Source of the DNA: Nonomuraea sp. MG754425
GTDB lineage: Bacteria > Actinomycetota > Actinomycetes > Streptosporangiales > Streptosporangiaceae
Direction of reading: 5' to 3'
DNA length: 64,000 nt
NCBI RefSeq assembly: GCF_021699195.1
Contig: NZ_SSXE01000031.1
Location: 1-64,000 of the forward strand
The notes below the pieces were generated by a model. It saw only the letters and a program-made list of their open reading frames with translations. It had not been told where the DNA came from and did not search any database. A program made the position numbers and the translations under genes. Position 1 is the stretch's first letter. Every line of letters starts with the position of its first letter. Below are positions 40,647 to 47,924 of the stretch, one piece after another.

Positions 40647-41249
40647 ATGCGATTAAAGATGATCTTTGTGCTGCTGGTGGTCTACGCCGTCACGGCGGCG
40701 CCCCTGTTCCTGCCCGGTGAGCTGCGGGTGGTCGTCCAGCCGGCTACCGCCGACGCGGTCGAGGTGTACTACGAGCCTGTCTCACCCGTGATGCTCCGGT
40801 CGTACGAGGGCATCGAGCCCTTCAACCGGGCGCAGATGCTCGCGGAGCAACGGGCCGAGGCGTATCCGGACGATCTCGCTCCCCCTTACATCGCCCACGG
40901 CGGACCGTACCGGCTCGTCGCCCCTTACGTCACGGCGCGCGGACGCGCGCTGGCTGCTCCGGTGCTCTCGGGGGTGTACTGGGACGAGGGGAGACAGGTC
41001 AGGTACGACATCGTGCCGGAGGTGCGGCAGGTCGCGAACAGTCAAGCGGCGCTGAACCGGGCGTTGCATGAAGACGGACTGCTTGACGAACCCGCAGCTC
41101 TCGGCGCGGGAATCGACGCGGAGACCAACCGGGTCGTCGTCGAGACGAACACCTTTGACCAAAATCTGCGCCACAGGCTGGCCGAGCGGTATGGCGGGCT
41201 CGTTGCCGTGATGTGGGATCCCCTCGCCCAGCCGCTACGCCTCTTGTGA
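40647..41249 (+). CDS. Exported hypothetical protein
   Basis: A 200-residue protein beginning with a hydrophobic signal or anchor (MIFVLLVVYAVTAAPLFL). The C-terminal part, with AGIDAETNRVVVETNTFDQNLRHRLAERYGGLVAVMWD, recalls the beta-alpha pro-domain of actinobacterial S1 peptidases (a D-x-x-T-N-x-V-V-V pattern), but no protease domain follows. I do not recognise a family with confidence. The 241 bases between the kinase and this gene hold no clear gene or terminator. Confidence 0.7.
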   Translation: MRLKMIFVLLVVYAVTAAPLFLPGELRVVVQPATADAVEVYYEPVSPVMLRSYEGIEPFNRAQMLAEQRAEAYPDDLAPPYIAHGGPYRLVAPYVTARGRALAAPVLSGVYWDEGRQVRYDIVPEVRQVANSQAALNRALHEDGLLDEPAALGAGIDAETNRVVVETNTFDQNLRHRLAERYGGLVAVMWDPLAQPLRLL

Positions 41250-42187
41250 GAGTTGCCGTCGATCATCCGGCGGGGCAGTCCGTGCCCGGCTCCGGGAGCG
41301 CCGGCTCCTGCGCTCCGGGCGTCGCACACGCACGAGTCGTCCGCACGCGCCATGGACCCTGATGCCGACCTCCATGCTCGTCGGCATGGTGCCTGCGCAG
41401 GCGCCAGGCGGCCTGGGCTCCCAGGCTGGTGTCGATGTGTTCGCGCATCGCGGCCGCGGCCGAGTCCGCGTCGCCCGCGATCACGTGGTCCAGCAGGGCT
41501 TCGTGTTCGGCGGCCTTGCGGTCGCGGGCGGCCTGGTCGCGTTCGACCTCCAGGGCGAGGCGGCGGTAGCGGTCGGACTTGTCCCACAGGCCGTCGAGGG
41601 TCTGGATGAGCAGGTCGTTGTGCGAGGCCGCGTAGAGCGCGGCGTGGAAGGTGCGGTGGGCGACGAGTTGTTCGTAGGCGGGGTTGCCGGGGAGCGGCCT
41701 GAGCCCTTCGTGGGCGGCACGGATGACGGACCGTTGGACAACGGGCGCTGCCTTGAGCTTCTGGAGTTCGCTGCTTCTCGGGCATGTGCGGTAGTCCGGA
41801 CGGCCACTGGCGCGTCGCGTAGTGCTCCGTTTCCCCTGAGTTGTCAGGCTTTGCCCACCAAGCTGCCCTCCCGTGATGACTTCACCCCGGCTGTCTGGGG
41901 CAGAGCGGAGAGGCCGGCGGAATGGCCGGAGGCCACCCGTAGGGCGAGTGTGAGCGAGTTCGGCTGGCGTCTTCACGGCTGCTTACTGACTTGGGCGGTG
42001 GCGTGTGCGGCGGGTGGCGGTCGCCGGGGTCGTCCGGCCGGTGCGCCGGGACCGGCCGAGGCCGCATCAGTGACATGAAGGGCGAGAGCGGGAACTGTGA
42101 AAGGGGATGGTCGCCGGAGCGGCTGAGGCGGATCCAGGCATCAAGCGCTTACCATGAGCAATGTTATCAACACGAGGAGTGATTTCA
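41250..42187. other. Low-information stretch around a decayed regulator
   Basis: Apart from the FCD remnant at 41389-41769 and the ribosome site of the gene at 42188, I see no intact gene, RNA or repeat here. Long open frames exist but have shadow-type composition. Confidence 0.6.
41389..41769 (-). pseudogene. Remnant of a GntR/FCD regulator (C-terminal domain only)
   Basis: The minus strand encodes about 127 residues of an FCD domain: HEGLRPLPGNPAYEQLVAHR, FHAALYAASHNDLLIQTLDGLW, AEHEALLDHVIAGDADSAAAAM and EHIDTSLGAQAAWRLRR. The winged-helix domain is absent upstream, where the frame becomes unrelated Arg/Ser-rich sequence. It is the third GntR-type sequence in the window and appears dead. 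Confidence 0.75.
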
Positions 42188-42496
42188 ATGGGCAGGCGAA
42201 TGCTTGCGGCGTTCGGTGGTCTGGCCGCTGGTGCGGTACTCACGCTGGGCGTGAGTCTCCCAGCCCGCGCCGCTTCCGGCATTTTCGAGTTCACCACCCC
42301 CGGCGGAGTCCAAGACGTACTGATCAACCCCAACGACGAGGTCTGCTACAGCGCCGAAATCGGTGGTTTCACTACAAACGGCACTAATAGGAGCGCTGTT
42401 GTTTACAGCGGTGCCAATTGCAGGGGAGGTAGCCGGACGCTCCCCTCTCGTTCCTCGGGAAACCTAACCGGTCAAAGCGTTAGGTTCGTGCGTTAA
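42188..42496 (+). CDS. Small secreted protein, beta/gamma-crystallin or inhibitor I36-like
   Basis: A 102-residue protein with a signal peptide (MLAAFGGLAAGAVLTLGVSLPARAAS). The mature part has two spaced cysteines and the pattern VVYSGANCRGGSRTLPSRSSGNL...SVRFVR, typical of small actinobacterial secreted proteins with a beta/gamma-crystallin-like fold (peptidase inhibitor I36 type). Start ATG 42188 follows GAGGAG. It has lower GC than its neighbours. Function is inferred only from the fold-like pattern. Confidence 0.75.
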   Translation: MGRRMLAAFGGLAAGAVLTLGVSLPARAASGIFEFTTPGGVQDVLINPNDEVCYSAEIGGFTTNGTNRSAVVYSGANCRGGSRTLPSRSSGNLTGQSVRFVR

Positions 42497-42554
42497 CGCT
42501 GCTGTGGGTGGGGCTGCTGGAAACACCACCGTACTCGCAATCTCGTCCGCAACG

Positions 42555-42578
42555 TGGGCCTGGCGGAGTACAGGCCCA
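42555..42578. terminator. Hairpin downstream of the small secreted protein
   Basis: TGGGCCTG (42555-42562) and CAGGCCCA (42571-42578) form an eight-base perfect stem with an eight-base loop, about 60 bp after the stop codon. Confidence 0.4.
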
Positions 42579-42660
42579 TGCAGTCGCAGACCTCCCCTGA
42601 GATGACGTTGGGCACGGTGTAACGGCGGCGCGTCCGATGGTCGGCGGGCGCGGTGGATGT

Positions 42661-43546
42661 GGTGTGCTCGGCATAGTCGGCTGCGGCATCGGCGGCATCG
42701 GCGGCATCGAGGCCGAGGCCGCGCTGCTCGGGCAGTCAGTCTCCATCCTCGTCCCCGACGTGATCGGCGTGCGCCTGCACGGCGACCTGCCCGTCGCCGC
42801 CACCGCGACCGACCTCGTGCTGACGCTCACCGAACGGCTGCGCGCGCACGGGGTCGTCGGCAAGATCGCGGAGTTCCACGGGCCGGGCGTCACCGCGCTG
42901 CCGGTCAGCGACCGAGTGACCCTCTCCAACATGAGCCCCGAGTTCGGCTCCACCGCCGCGCCGCCCGTCTACGCCGCCGACCTCGACCTCGACCTGGCCG
43001 GCATCGTCCCGTCCCTGGCGGGTCCGCGCAGGCCGCAGGACCGGATCGCCCTGGAGGGGGTGAAGGCGGCGTTCCGGGCTGCCGGCCACCCGCCGGCACG
43101 CGCGCGGCTGGCCGGCGGCGAGGAGATCGGGCACGGCGCCGTCGCCGCCGTCACCTCCTGCACCAACACCTCCAACCCGTCCGTCATGATCGCCGCCGGC
43201 CTGCTCGCCAAGAAGGCCGCCGAGCACGGACGTGGACGTGGCCGCCGTCCTGTCGGGCAACCGCAACCTCGAAGGCCGCATCCAGCCCGAAGTCCGCTCC
43301 AACTACCTCGCCTCCCCGCCGCTCGTGGTCGCCTACGCCCTGGCCGGCACCATGGACGTGGACCTCACCACCGAACCCCTCGGCACCGACGCCGAGGGGC
43401 GTCCCGTTCACCTGCGCGAGCCGTGGCCGAGCCCCGGCGAGGTGCGTGCAGTCATCGACGAGGTGATCCGCCCGGAGATGTTCACCCGGGCCTACGCCGA
43501 CGTCCCGGGGTCGGCCACCTCCCCCTGGGACCCGGCCTCCACGTGA
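42661..43546 (+). pseudogene. Decayed aconitate hydratase (acnA) gene with internal deletions
   Basis: Clear AcnA blocks remain: [87 protein letters not shown], then in another frame [20 protein letters not shown] and [20 protein letters not shown]. Sequence normally between the MSPEFG and PSLAGP blocks, and between KKAAEHG and VLSGNRN (which carries two Fe-S cysteines), is missing. The second loss also shifts the frame near 43230. The N-terminal third and the C-terminal domain are absent. It cannot encode a working aconitase, so another copy must exist elsewhere in the genome. Confidence 0.88.
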
Positions 43547-43794
43547 CCGCGCCGCTCACCCGGCGACGCGGGCGCGGCCGGGTGTGCTCGCGCGGACGAC
43601 GACCGCGCGCTGCCGAGCCGGGAGGGCGCCGGTCGCCGTCCACAAGGCGGCACGGTCGGCCACCGCTCCGTTCCCGGATGGCGGGCCGGTCCCGGTCGAC
43701 GTCAGTTTCGACGCTGGCAGGCGTGCCGCCTCCCGAAGGGCGTCCCCGGGGTTCCCCGTAGCCGTGACAGGTGAAGATGCGCTTCCCCGCCCGC

Positions 43795-44349
43795 CTATTC
43801 CGAAGGCGCGTGGGCGGGCCGGAGGCCGTCGAAGACGACTGCCAGCGTCCGCGTGCGGAGCTCTTCGTCCCAGGTGTTGTGCTGGGCCGCCAGGCACGTG
43901 GCGCTCAGCAACGCCAGCAGCACCTCCATCTCCACGTCCCCCCGGACCGCCCCCGTCGCCTGGGCCCGCACCAGCAGCACCTCGATCGCCCCTCGGATGT
44001 CCGGGGCCCCCGCCTTGGCGTCGATGCCCACCGAGGCGAGCGCGTCCACCAGGACTTTTTTCACGGTCGAGTCCTCCACGACCGCCGTGAAGTACGTGAA
44101 GAACGCCGTGCCCGGATCGTCGGCGGTGGCCAGCTCGTCGGCCCGGTCGGCCAGGCGCCGCATCCGGTCGAGGACGATCGCCTGGTACAGCGTCTCCTTC
44201 GTGGGGAACTGGCGGTAGATCGTACCGACCCCGACGCCGGCTACCTCGGCGATCTCGCGCATGGACGCGTCCAGTCCATCGCGGGTCAGCACCACTTCGG
44301 CGGCCTCCAGCACGCGGGCACGGTTGCGTTGCGCGTCGGCGCGCATCAT
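43795..44349 (-). CDS. TetR-family repressor, divergent from aldo/keto reductase
   Basis: A 184-residue regulator. The helix-turn-helix is RNRARVLEAAEVVLTRDGL ... MREIAEVAGVGVGTIYRQFPTKETLY, followed by a helical ligand domain. A tandem ATG pair opens the gene. It is divergent from the aldo/keto reductase with two clear inverted repeats between them, so it most likely represses that gene and itself. The inducer is unknown. Confidence 0.9.
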   Translation of the reverse strand: MMRADAQRNRARVLEAAEVVLTRDGLDASMREIAEVAGVGVGTIYRQFPTKETLYQAIVLDRMRRLADRADELATADDPGTAFFTYFTAVVEDSTVKKVLVDALASVGIDAKAGAPDIRGAIEVLLVRAQATGAVRGDVEMEVLLALLSATCLAAQHNTWDEELRTRTLAVVFDGLRPAHAPSE

Positions 44350-44373
44350 CCCCCATCACCTTCCCGTCTCACA

Positions 44374-44424
44374 TTGACAACCGGAACATCTGTTCCGTAT
44401 CGTCGAACCGGAACGATCATTCCG
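44374..44424. promoter_or_regulatory. Promoter and twin TetR operators of the aldo/keto reductase gene
   Basis: TTGACA (44374-44379) and TATCGT (44398-44403) with an 18-bp spacer form a plus-strand promoter. CGGAACATCTGTTCCG (44382-44397) fills the spacer and CGGAACGATCATTCCG (44409-44424) covers the start region. Both are CGGAA...TTCCG inverted repeats with centres 27 bp apart. This is a typical TetR repression layout. Confidence 0.75.
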
Positions 44425-44440
44425 ATTCTAGGGGACCCCC

Positions 44441-45466
44441 ATGGACCACCTGAACCTGGGCCGCTCCGGCCTGCGCGTCTCGCGTGCCTGCCTGGGCACC
44501 ATGAACTTCGGTACCGGGCACGGCCTGGCCGCCGGCGACGAGGCCGCCGCCGGACGGGTCATCGACGCCTTCCTGGAGGCGGGCGGCACCATCATCGACA
44601 CCGCCGACCTCTACCACCGGGGCGAGACCGAGGAGATCGTCGGACGGGCGGTACGCGGCAGGCGCGAGGAGGTCATCCTGGCCACCAAGGGCGCCATGCC
44701 CGTGGGCGCGCAGGGACGCGGCCTGTCCCGCCGCCACCTGACCAGGGCACTCGACGCCAGCCTGCGCCGCCTCGGCACCGACTACATCGACCTGTATCAA
44801 TGCCACCAATGGGATCCCGCGACCCCGATCGAGGAGACCATGGCCACACTCGACGGCTTCGTACGGGCGGGCAAGGTGCGCTACCTCGGCTGCTCCAACT
44901 TCAGCGCCACCCAGATCGTCGAGGCGCAGTGGGCCGCCGCCCGCGTGGGCGGAACCCCGTTCGTGAGCCTGCAGCCGCAGTACTCCCTGGCCCAGCGCGT
45001 GATCGAGGCGGAGATCCTGCCGGCCTGTGAACGGCACGGGATGGGCACGATCGTCTACGGAACCCTCGCCGGCGGCGTCCTGACCGGCCGCTACCGGCAC
45101 GGCGAGACGCCCGACCCGGACAGCCGGATGGGCAGGCTGCTCGGCGAGCCCATGCCCGGCGCGAACCGCTGGGCCGGGTCGCTGCTCAATGACCGCAACC
45201 TGGACATCGCCGAGCAGGTCGTCAAGGTGGCCGCCGAACTGGGCATCGCGCCGTCGAAGGTGGCACTGGCGTGGGTGGCGGGCCGTCCCGGCGTGACCTC
45301 CGTCGTGCTCGGCCCCCGTACAGTGGAGCAACTGCGCGAGAACCTGGCCGCGTTCGACCTCGACCTGCCCGCGCAGGCACGGGCCCGCCTGGACGAGGTC
45401 TCCCGCCTCGACCTCGGCCCCCTCGACGGCTCCTTCTTCCACCTCACCCGTCCCATCGCCGGATGA
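44441..45466 (+). CDS. Aldo/keto reductase
   Basis: A 341-residue (beta/alpha)8 NADP(H)-dependent oxidoreductase. The catalytic tetrad is visible: Asp and Tyr in IIDTADLYHRG (about 53-58), Lys in ATKGAMP (about 82) and His in LYQCHQWDP (about 121). Cofactor-site sequence near the C-terminus includes VLGPRTVEQLRENL. It resembles the AKR subfamily of soluble aldehyde or sugar reductases; the substrate is unknown. It is controlled by the divergent TetR gene. Confidence 0.92.
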   Translation: MDHLNLGRSGLRVSRACLGTMNFGTGHGLAAGDEAAAGRVIDAFLEAGGTIIDTADLYHRGETEEIVGRAVRGRREEVILATKGAMPVGAQGRGLSRRHLTRALDASLRRLGTDYIDLYQCHQWDPATPIEETMATLDGFVRAGKVRYLGCSNFSATQIVEAQWAAARVGGTPFVSLQPQYSLAQRVIEAEILPACERHGMGTIVYGTLAGGVLTGRYRHGETPDPDSRMGRLLGEPMPGANRWAGSLLNDRNLDIAEQVVKVAAELGIAPSKVALAWVAGRPGVTSVVLGPRTVEQLRENLAAFDLDLPAQARARLDEVSRLDLGPLDGSFFHLTRPIAG

Positions 45467-45494
45467 CCATCGTCGGACACGGTCCTCCCTCGGA

Positions 45495-45507
45495 GGGGCG
45501 TCGCCCC
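45495..45507. terminator. Small GC hairpin after the aldo/keto reductase
   Basis: GGGGC-GTC-GCCCC, 28 bp after the stop, with a neighbouring CCTCC-CTC-GGAGG stem just upstream. Weak evidence. Confidence 0.35.
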
Positions 45508-45547
45508 GAGCACGAACAAATCCGGCGCCGCGCACATCTGATCAGGC

Positions 45548-46300
45548 ATGAGCGAGATCGATGCCGAGCGCGAGCCGGTGCCCGCCGATCGACACCTCGA
45601 CTGGGATGGCTGCTTCAACGCCCGTGACCTCGGCGGCATCCCGGTGCCCGGCGGCGGACGGATCCGATGGCGGGCCGTCATCCGCTCGGACAGTCCGGAA
45701 CGGCTCACCCCCTCCGGCTGGTCGGCGCTCACCACGTACGGCATCCAAACCGTCGTCGACCTGCGCAACCGCAGCGAGCGCCAAGGCGATCGGTGGGCGC
45801 GCCCCTCAGCCCTGAGCACGGTGCACGTCCCGCTGGACGACGCGGACGACACCGACTTCTGGACCTACGTGTGGGACAACGAGCTGGACGGTTCGCCGCT
45901 CTACTACCGGCTCTTCCTCGAGCGCAAGGCGCAGCAGTGTGTCGCCGCCGTCGCCGCCGTCGCCCGGGCCCAGCCTGGCGGCGTCCTCATCCACTGCGGC
46001 CTCGGCCGCGACCGCACCGGGCTGGTCGCCATGCTGCTGCTCGCCCTGGCCGGAGTCGGACCGGACGACATCGCCGCCGACTACGCACTGAGCACCCCGC
46101 GCCTGCCCCGGCTGTTCGCCGCCCTGGGGATCGACGACCAGACGGACGGCATCCAGGACATCCTGACGCGCAGGAACACCACCGTCCGGGCTGCCCTGCT
46201 CGACGCCTTGGACGGACTCGATGTGGAAGACCACCTGCGGGCGGCGGGGCTCATCGCGCCGGACCTCCAAGCCGTTCGCGAGCGTCTTGTGCGGGTGTGA
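45548..46300 (+). CDS. Tyrosine/inositol-phosphatase-like protein (Y_phosphatase3 type)
   Basis: A 250-residue cytosolic protein with the opening FNARDLGGIPVPGG and IRSDSPERLTPSGW, and the active-site P-loop HCGLGRDRTG near residue 148 (family consensus HCxxGKDRTG, with Arg in place of Lys). This is the family of bacterial protein-tyrosine or phosphoinositide phosphatases. The start ATG at 45548 has no strong ribosome site. There is no obvious functional partner; it stands alone between the reductase and the DoxX gene. Confidence 0.85.
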   Translation: MSEIDAEREPVPADRHLDWDGCFNARDLGGIPVPGGGRIRWRAVIRSDSPERLTPSGWSALTTYGIQTVVDLRNRSERQGDRWARPSALSTVHVPLDDADDTDFWTYVWDNELDGSPLYYRLFLERKAQQCVAAVAAVARAQPGGVLIHCGLGRDRTGLVAMLLLALAGVGPDDIAADYALSTPRLPRLFAALGIDDQTDGIQDILTRRNTTVRAALLDALDGLDVEDHLRAAGLIAPDLQAVRERLVRV

Positions 46301-46350
46301 CCCCTTGCGCTCGCGGCTGGTGCGCCTCGGCTACCGAACGGTGGCGCGGA

Positions 46351-46806
46351 TCATGGGGTGCTGTGTTCCACGCCTCGTGCGCCGGCCGGTACGGCGCGGG
46401 CGTCCCGCCGCGGGCGGATGAGGTCCTTCCAGTGGGCCGGCCAGTTCGCCAGCGCGACCATGGCCGTGATCACCAGGTGGACGGGGGCCGAGACCTCTTC
46501 GTACAGGGGCGCGTCATCGATGAGGTGCGTGGTCACCGCGGCGGTGAGGAGGAAGACCAGACTGGTGGCACCGAGGAATCTGAACCGTTTGTCAGGGATG
46601 ACCAGCAAGATCGCGCAGATCAGCTCGATGGCCCCGGCGACGAACCTGAACCAGGCGGGAAACCCCCAATCGACGAATTTCACCGAATACGCCGGCCCGA
46701 AGAACGTCGGCCCCGGCCAGAACTTGGTGGCGAAACCGACGAAGAACTCCGCGGCCAGGACCCAGTAGAGGGCAGTGCGCAGCCATTGCGGGATACGTGC
46801 GGACAT
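46351..46806 (-). CDS. DoxX-family membrane protein
   Basis: A 151-residue protein with four predicted membrane helices (LRTALYWVLAAEFFVGFATKFW, FRFVAGAIELICAILLVI, FLGATSLVFLLTAAVTTHLI, VHLVITAMVALANW). The pattern FxxGxxKF and the Glu in the second helix fit the DoxX/DoxD-like family, whose members take part in membrane redox processes. ATG 46806 follows GGAGGAAG. It is divergent from an ECF sigma factor, and a functional link is plausible. Confidence 0.8.
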   Translation of the reverse strand: MSARIPQWLRTALYWVLAAEFFVGFATKFWPGPTFFGPAYSVKFVDWGFPAWFRFVAGAIELICAILLVIPDKRFRFLGATSLVFLLTAAVTTHLIDDAPLYEEVSAPVHLVITAMVALANWPAHWKDLIRPRRDARAVPAGARGVEHSTP

Positions 46807-46943
46807 GATGCTTCCTCCGATGGAGAAACGGGTGCGCTCGAACCGCTGCATGAACGCCGGGCATGGTCGTCCTGCCGCTCGTCACACCCGCGACGTTTCG
46901 CGAGTCATAGACAATGACTTGCCGCGACGGAGGAATGTGACCG

Positions 46944-47810
46944 ATGAGCGAACACGATCTGCTGACCGACCGATTCGAGGAGCACCGCGGGCATCTGCGC
47001 GCGGTGGCCCACCAGATCCTCGGCTCGGCCGCCGAGGCCGACGACGCCGTCCAGGAAGCCTGGCTCAGGCTCAACCGGTCCTACAGCAGCGAGGTGGAGA
47101 ACCTGCGCGGGTGGCTCACCACCGTCGTCGCCCGCGTGGCGCTGACCATGCTGCGCTCACGCACCGCCCGGAGCGAGGATCCCCTGGACGCACCCGTGCC
47201 GCACCTGGCCGAACACGGCGACGACCCCGAGCACCAGGCGATCCTGTCCGACTCGGTCGGCCTTGCCCTGCTGGTGGTGCTGGACACGTTGCCGCCCAAC
47301 GAGCGCCTGGCCTTCGTGCTGCACGACATGTTCGCCGTGCCGTTCGAGGAGATCGCCCCCATCGTCGACCGGACGCCGGCCGCGGCCAGGAAACTCGCCA
47401 GCCGAGCCCGCCGCCGCGTCCAGGGGGCGGCGCCGTCCCCCGACACCGACCTGGGCCGGCAGCGGGAGATCGTCCGTGCGTTTCTCGCCGCTTCGCGGCG
47501 CGGCGACTTCAACGCGTTGCTCGAGATACTGCACCCGGACGCCGTGCTCCGCGCCGACCGCGCCGCCACGGTCATGGGCGCCTCCGGGCTGGTCCATGGC
47601 GCCTCGGCGATCGCCGACACCCTCTCCGGCCGCGCCGTCCACGCACGCCTGGCACTGATCGACGGGGTCCCCGGCGCGTTGTGGACCCAGGCCGACCGGC
47701 CACGCGTGGCCTTCACCTTCACGACCTCCGCCGGCAGGATCACCGAGATCGACCTGATCGCGAACTCCGAACACCTCCGCACACTCGAACTGGTGCTGCT
47801 CAACGAGTGA
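46944..47810 (+). CDS. ECF-type RNA polymerase sigma factor with SnoaL-like C-terminal domain (SigJ-like)
   Basis: A 288-residue sigma factor. Region 2 is FEEHRGHLRAVAHQILGSAAEADDAVQEAWLRL and region 4 VLDTLPPNERLAFVLHDMFAVPFEEIAPIV ... AARKLASRARRRV. The C-terminal 110 residues form a SnoaL-like domain (REIVRAFLAASRRGDFNALLEILHPDAVLRAD) that in this class regulates activity in place of a separate anti-sigma factor. No anti-sigma gene adjoins, in line with that. The target may include the divergent DoxX gene. Confidence 0.9.
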   Translation: MSEHDLLTDRFEEHRGHLRAVAHQILGSAAEADDAVQEAWLRLNRSYSSEVENLRGWLTTVVARVALTMLRSRTARSEDPLDAPVPHLAEHGDDPEHQAILSDSVGLALLVVLDTLPPNERLAFVLHDMFAVPFEEIAPIVDRTPAAARKLASRARRRVQGAAPSPDTDLGRQREIVRAFLAASRRGDFNALLEILHPDAVLRADRAATVMGASGLVHGASAIADTLSGRAVHARLALIDGVPGALWTQADRPRVAFTFTTSAGRITEIDLIANSEHLRTLELVLLNE

Positions 47811-47924
47811 TCCGCTTCGACCGAACACAGATCCCCACCAGCGCACGGCGACCGGCAGGAACGGGTGCCGGGCCGGAGGCGGGAGCCGGCGCGGGCGAAG
47901 ATCGCCGGTGGCAGAATCTCCGTG

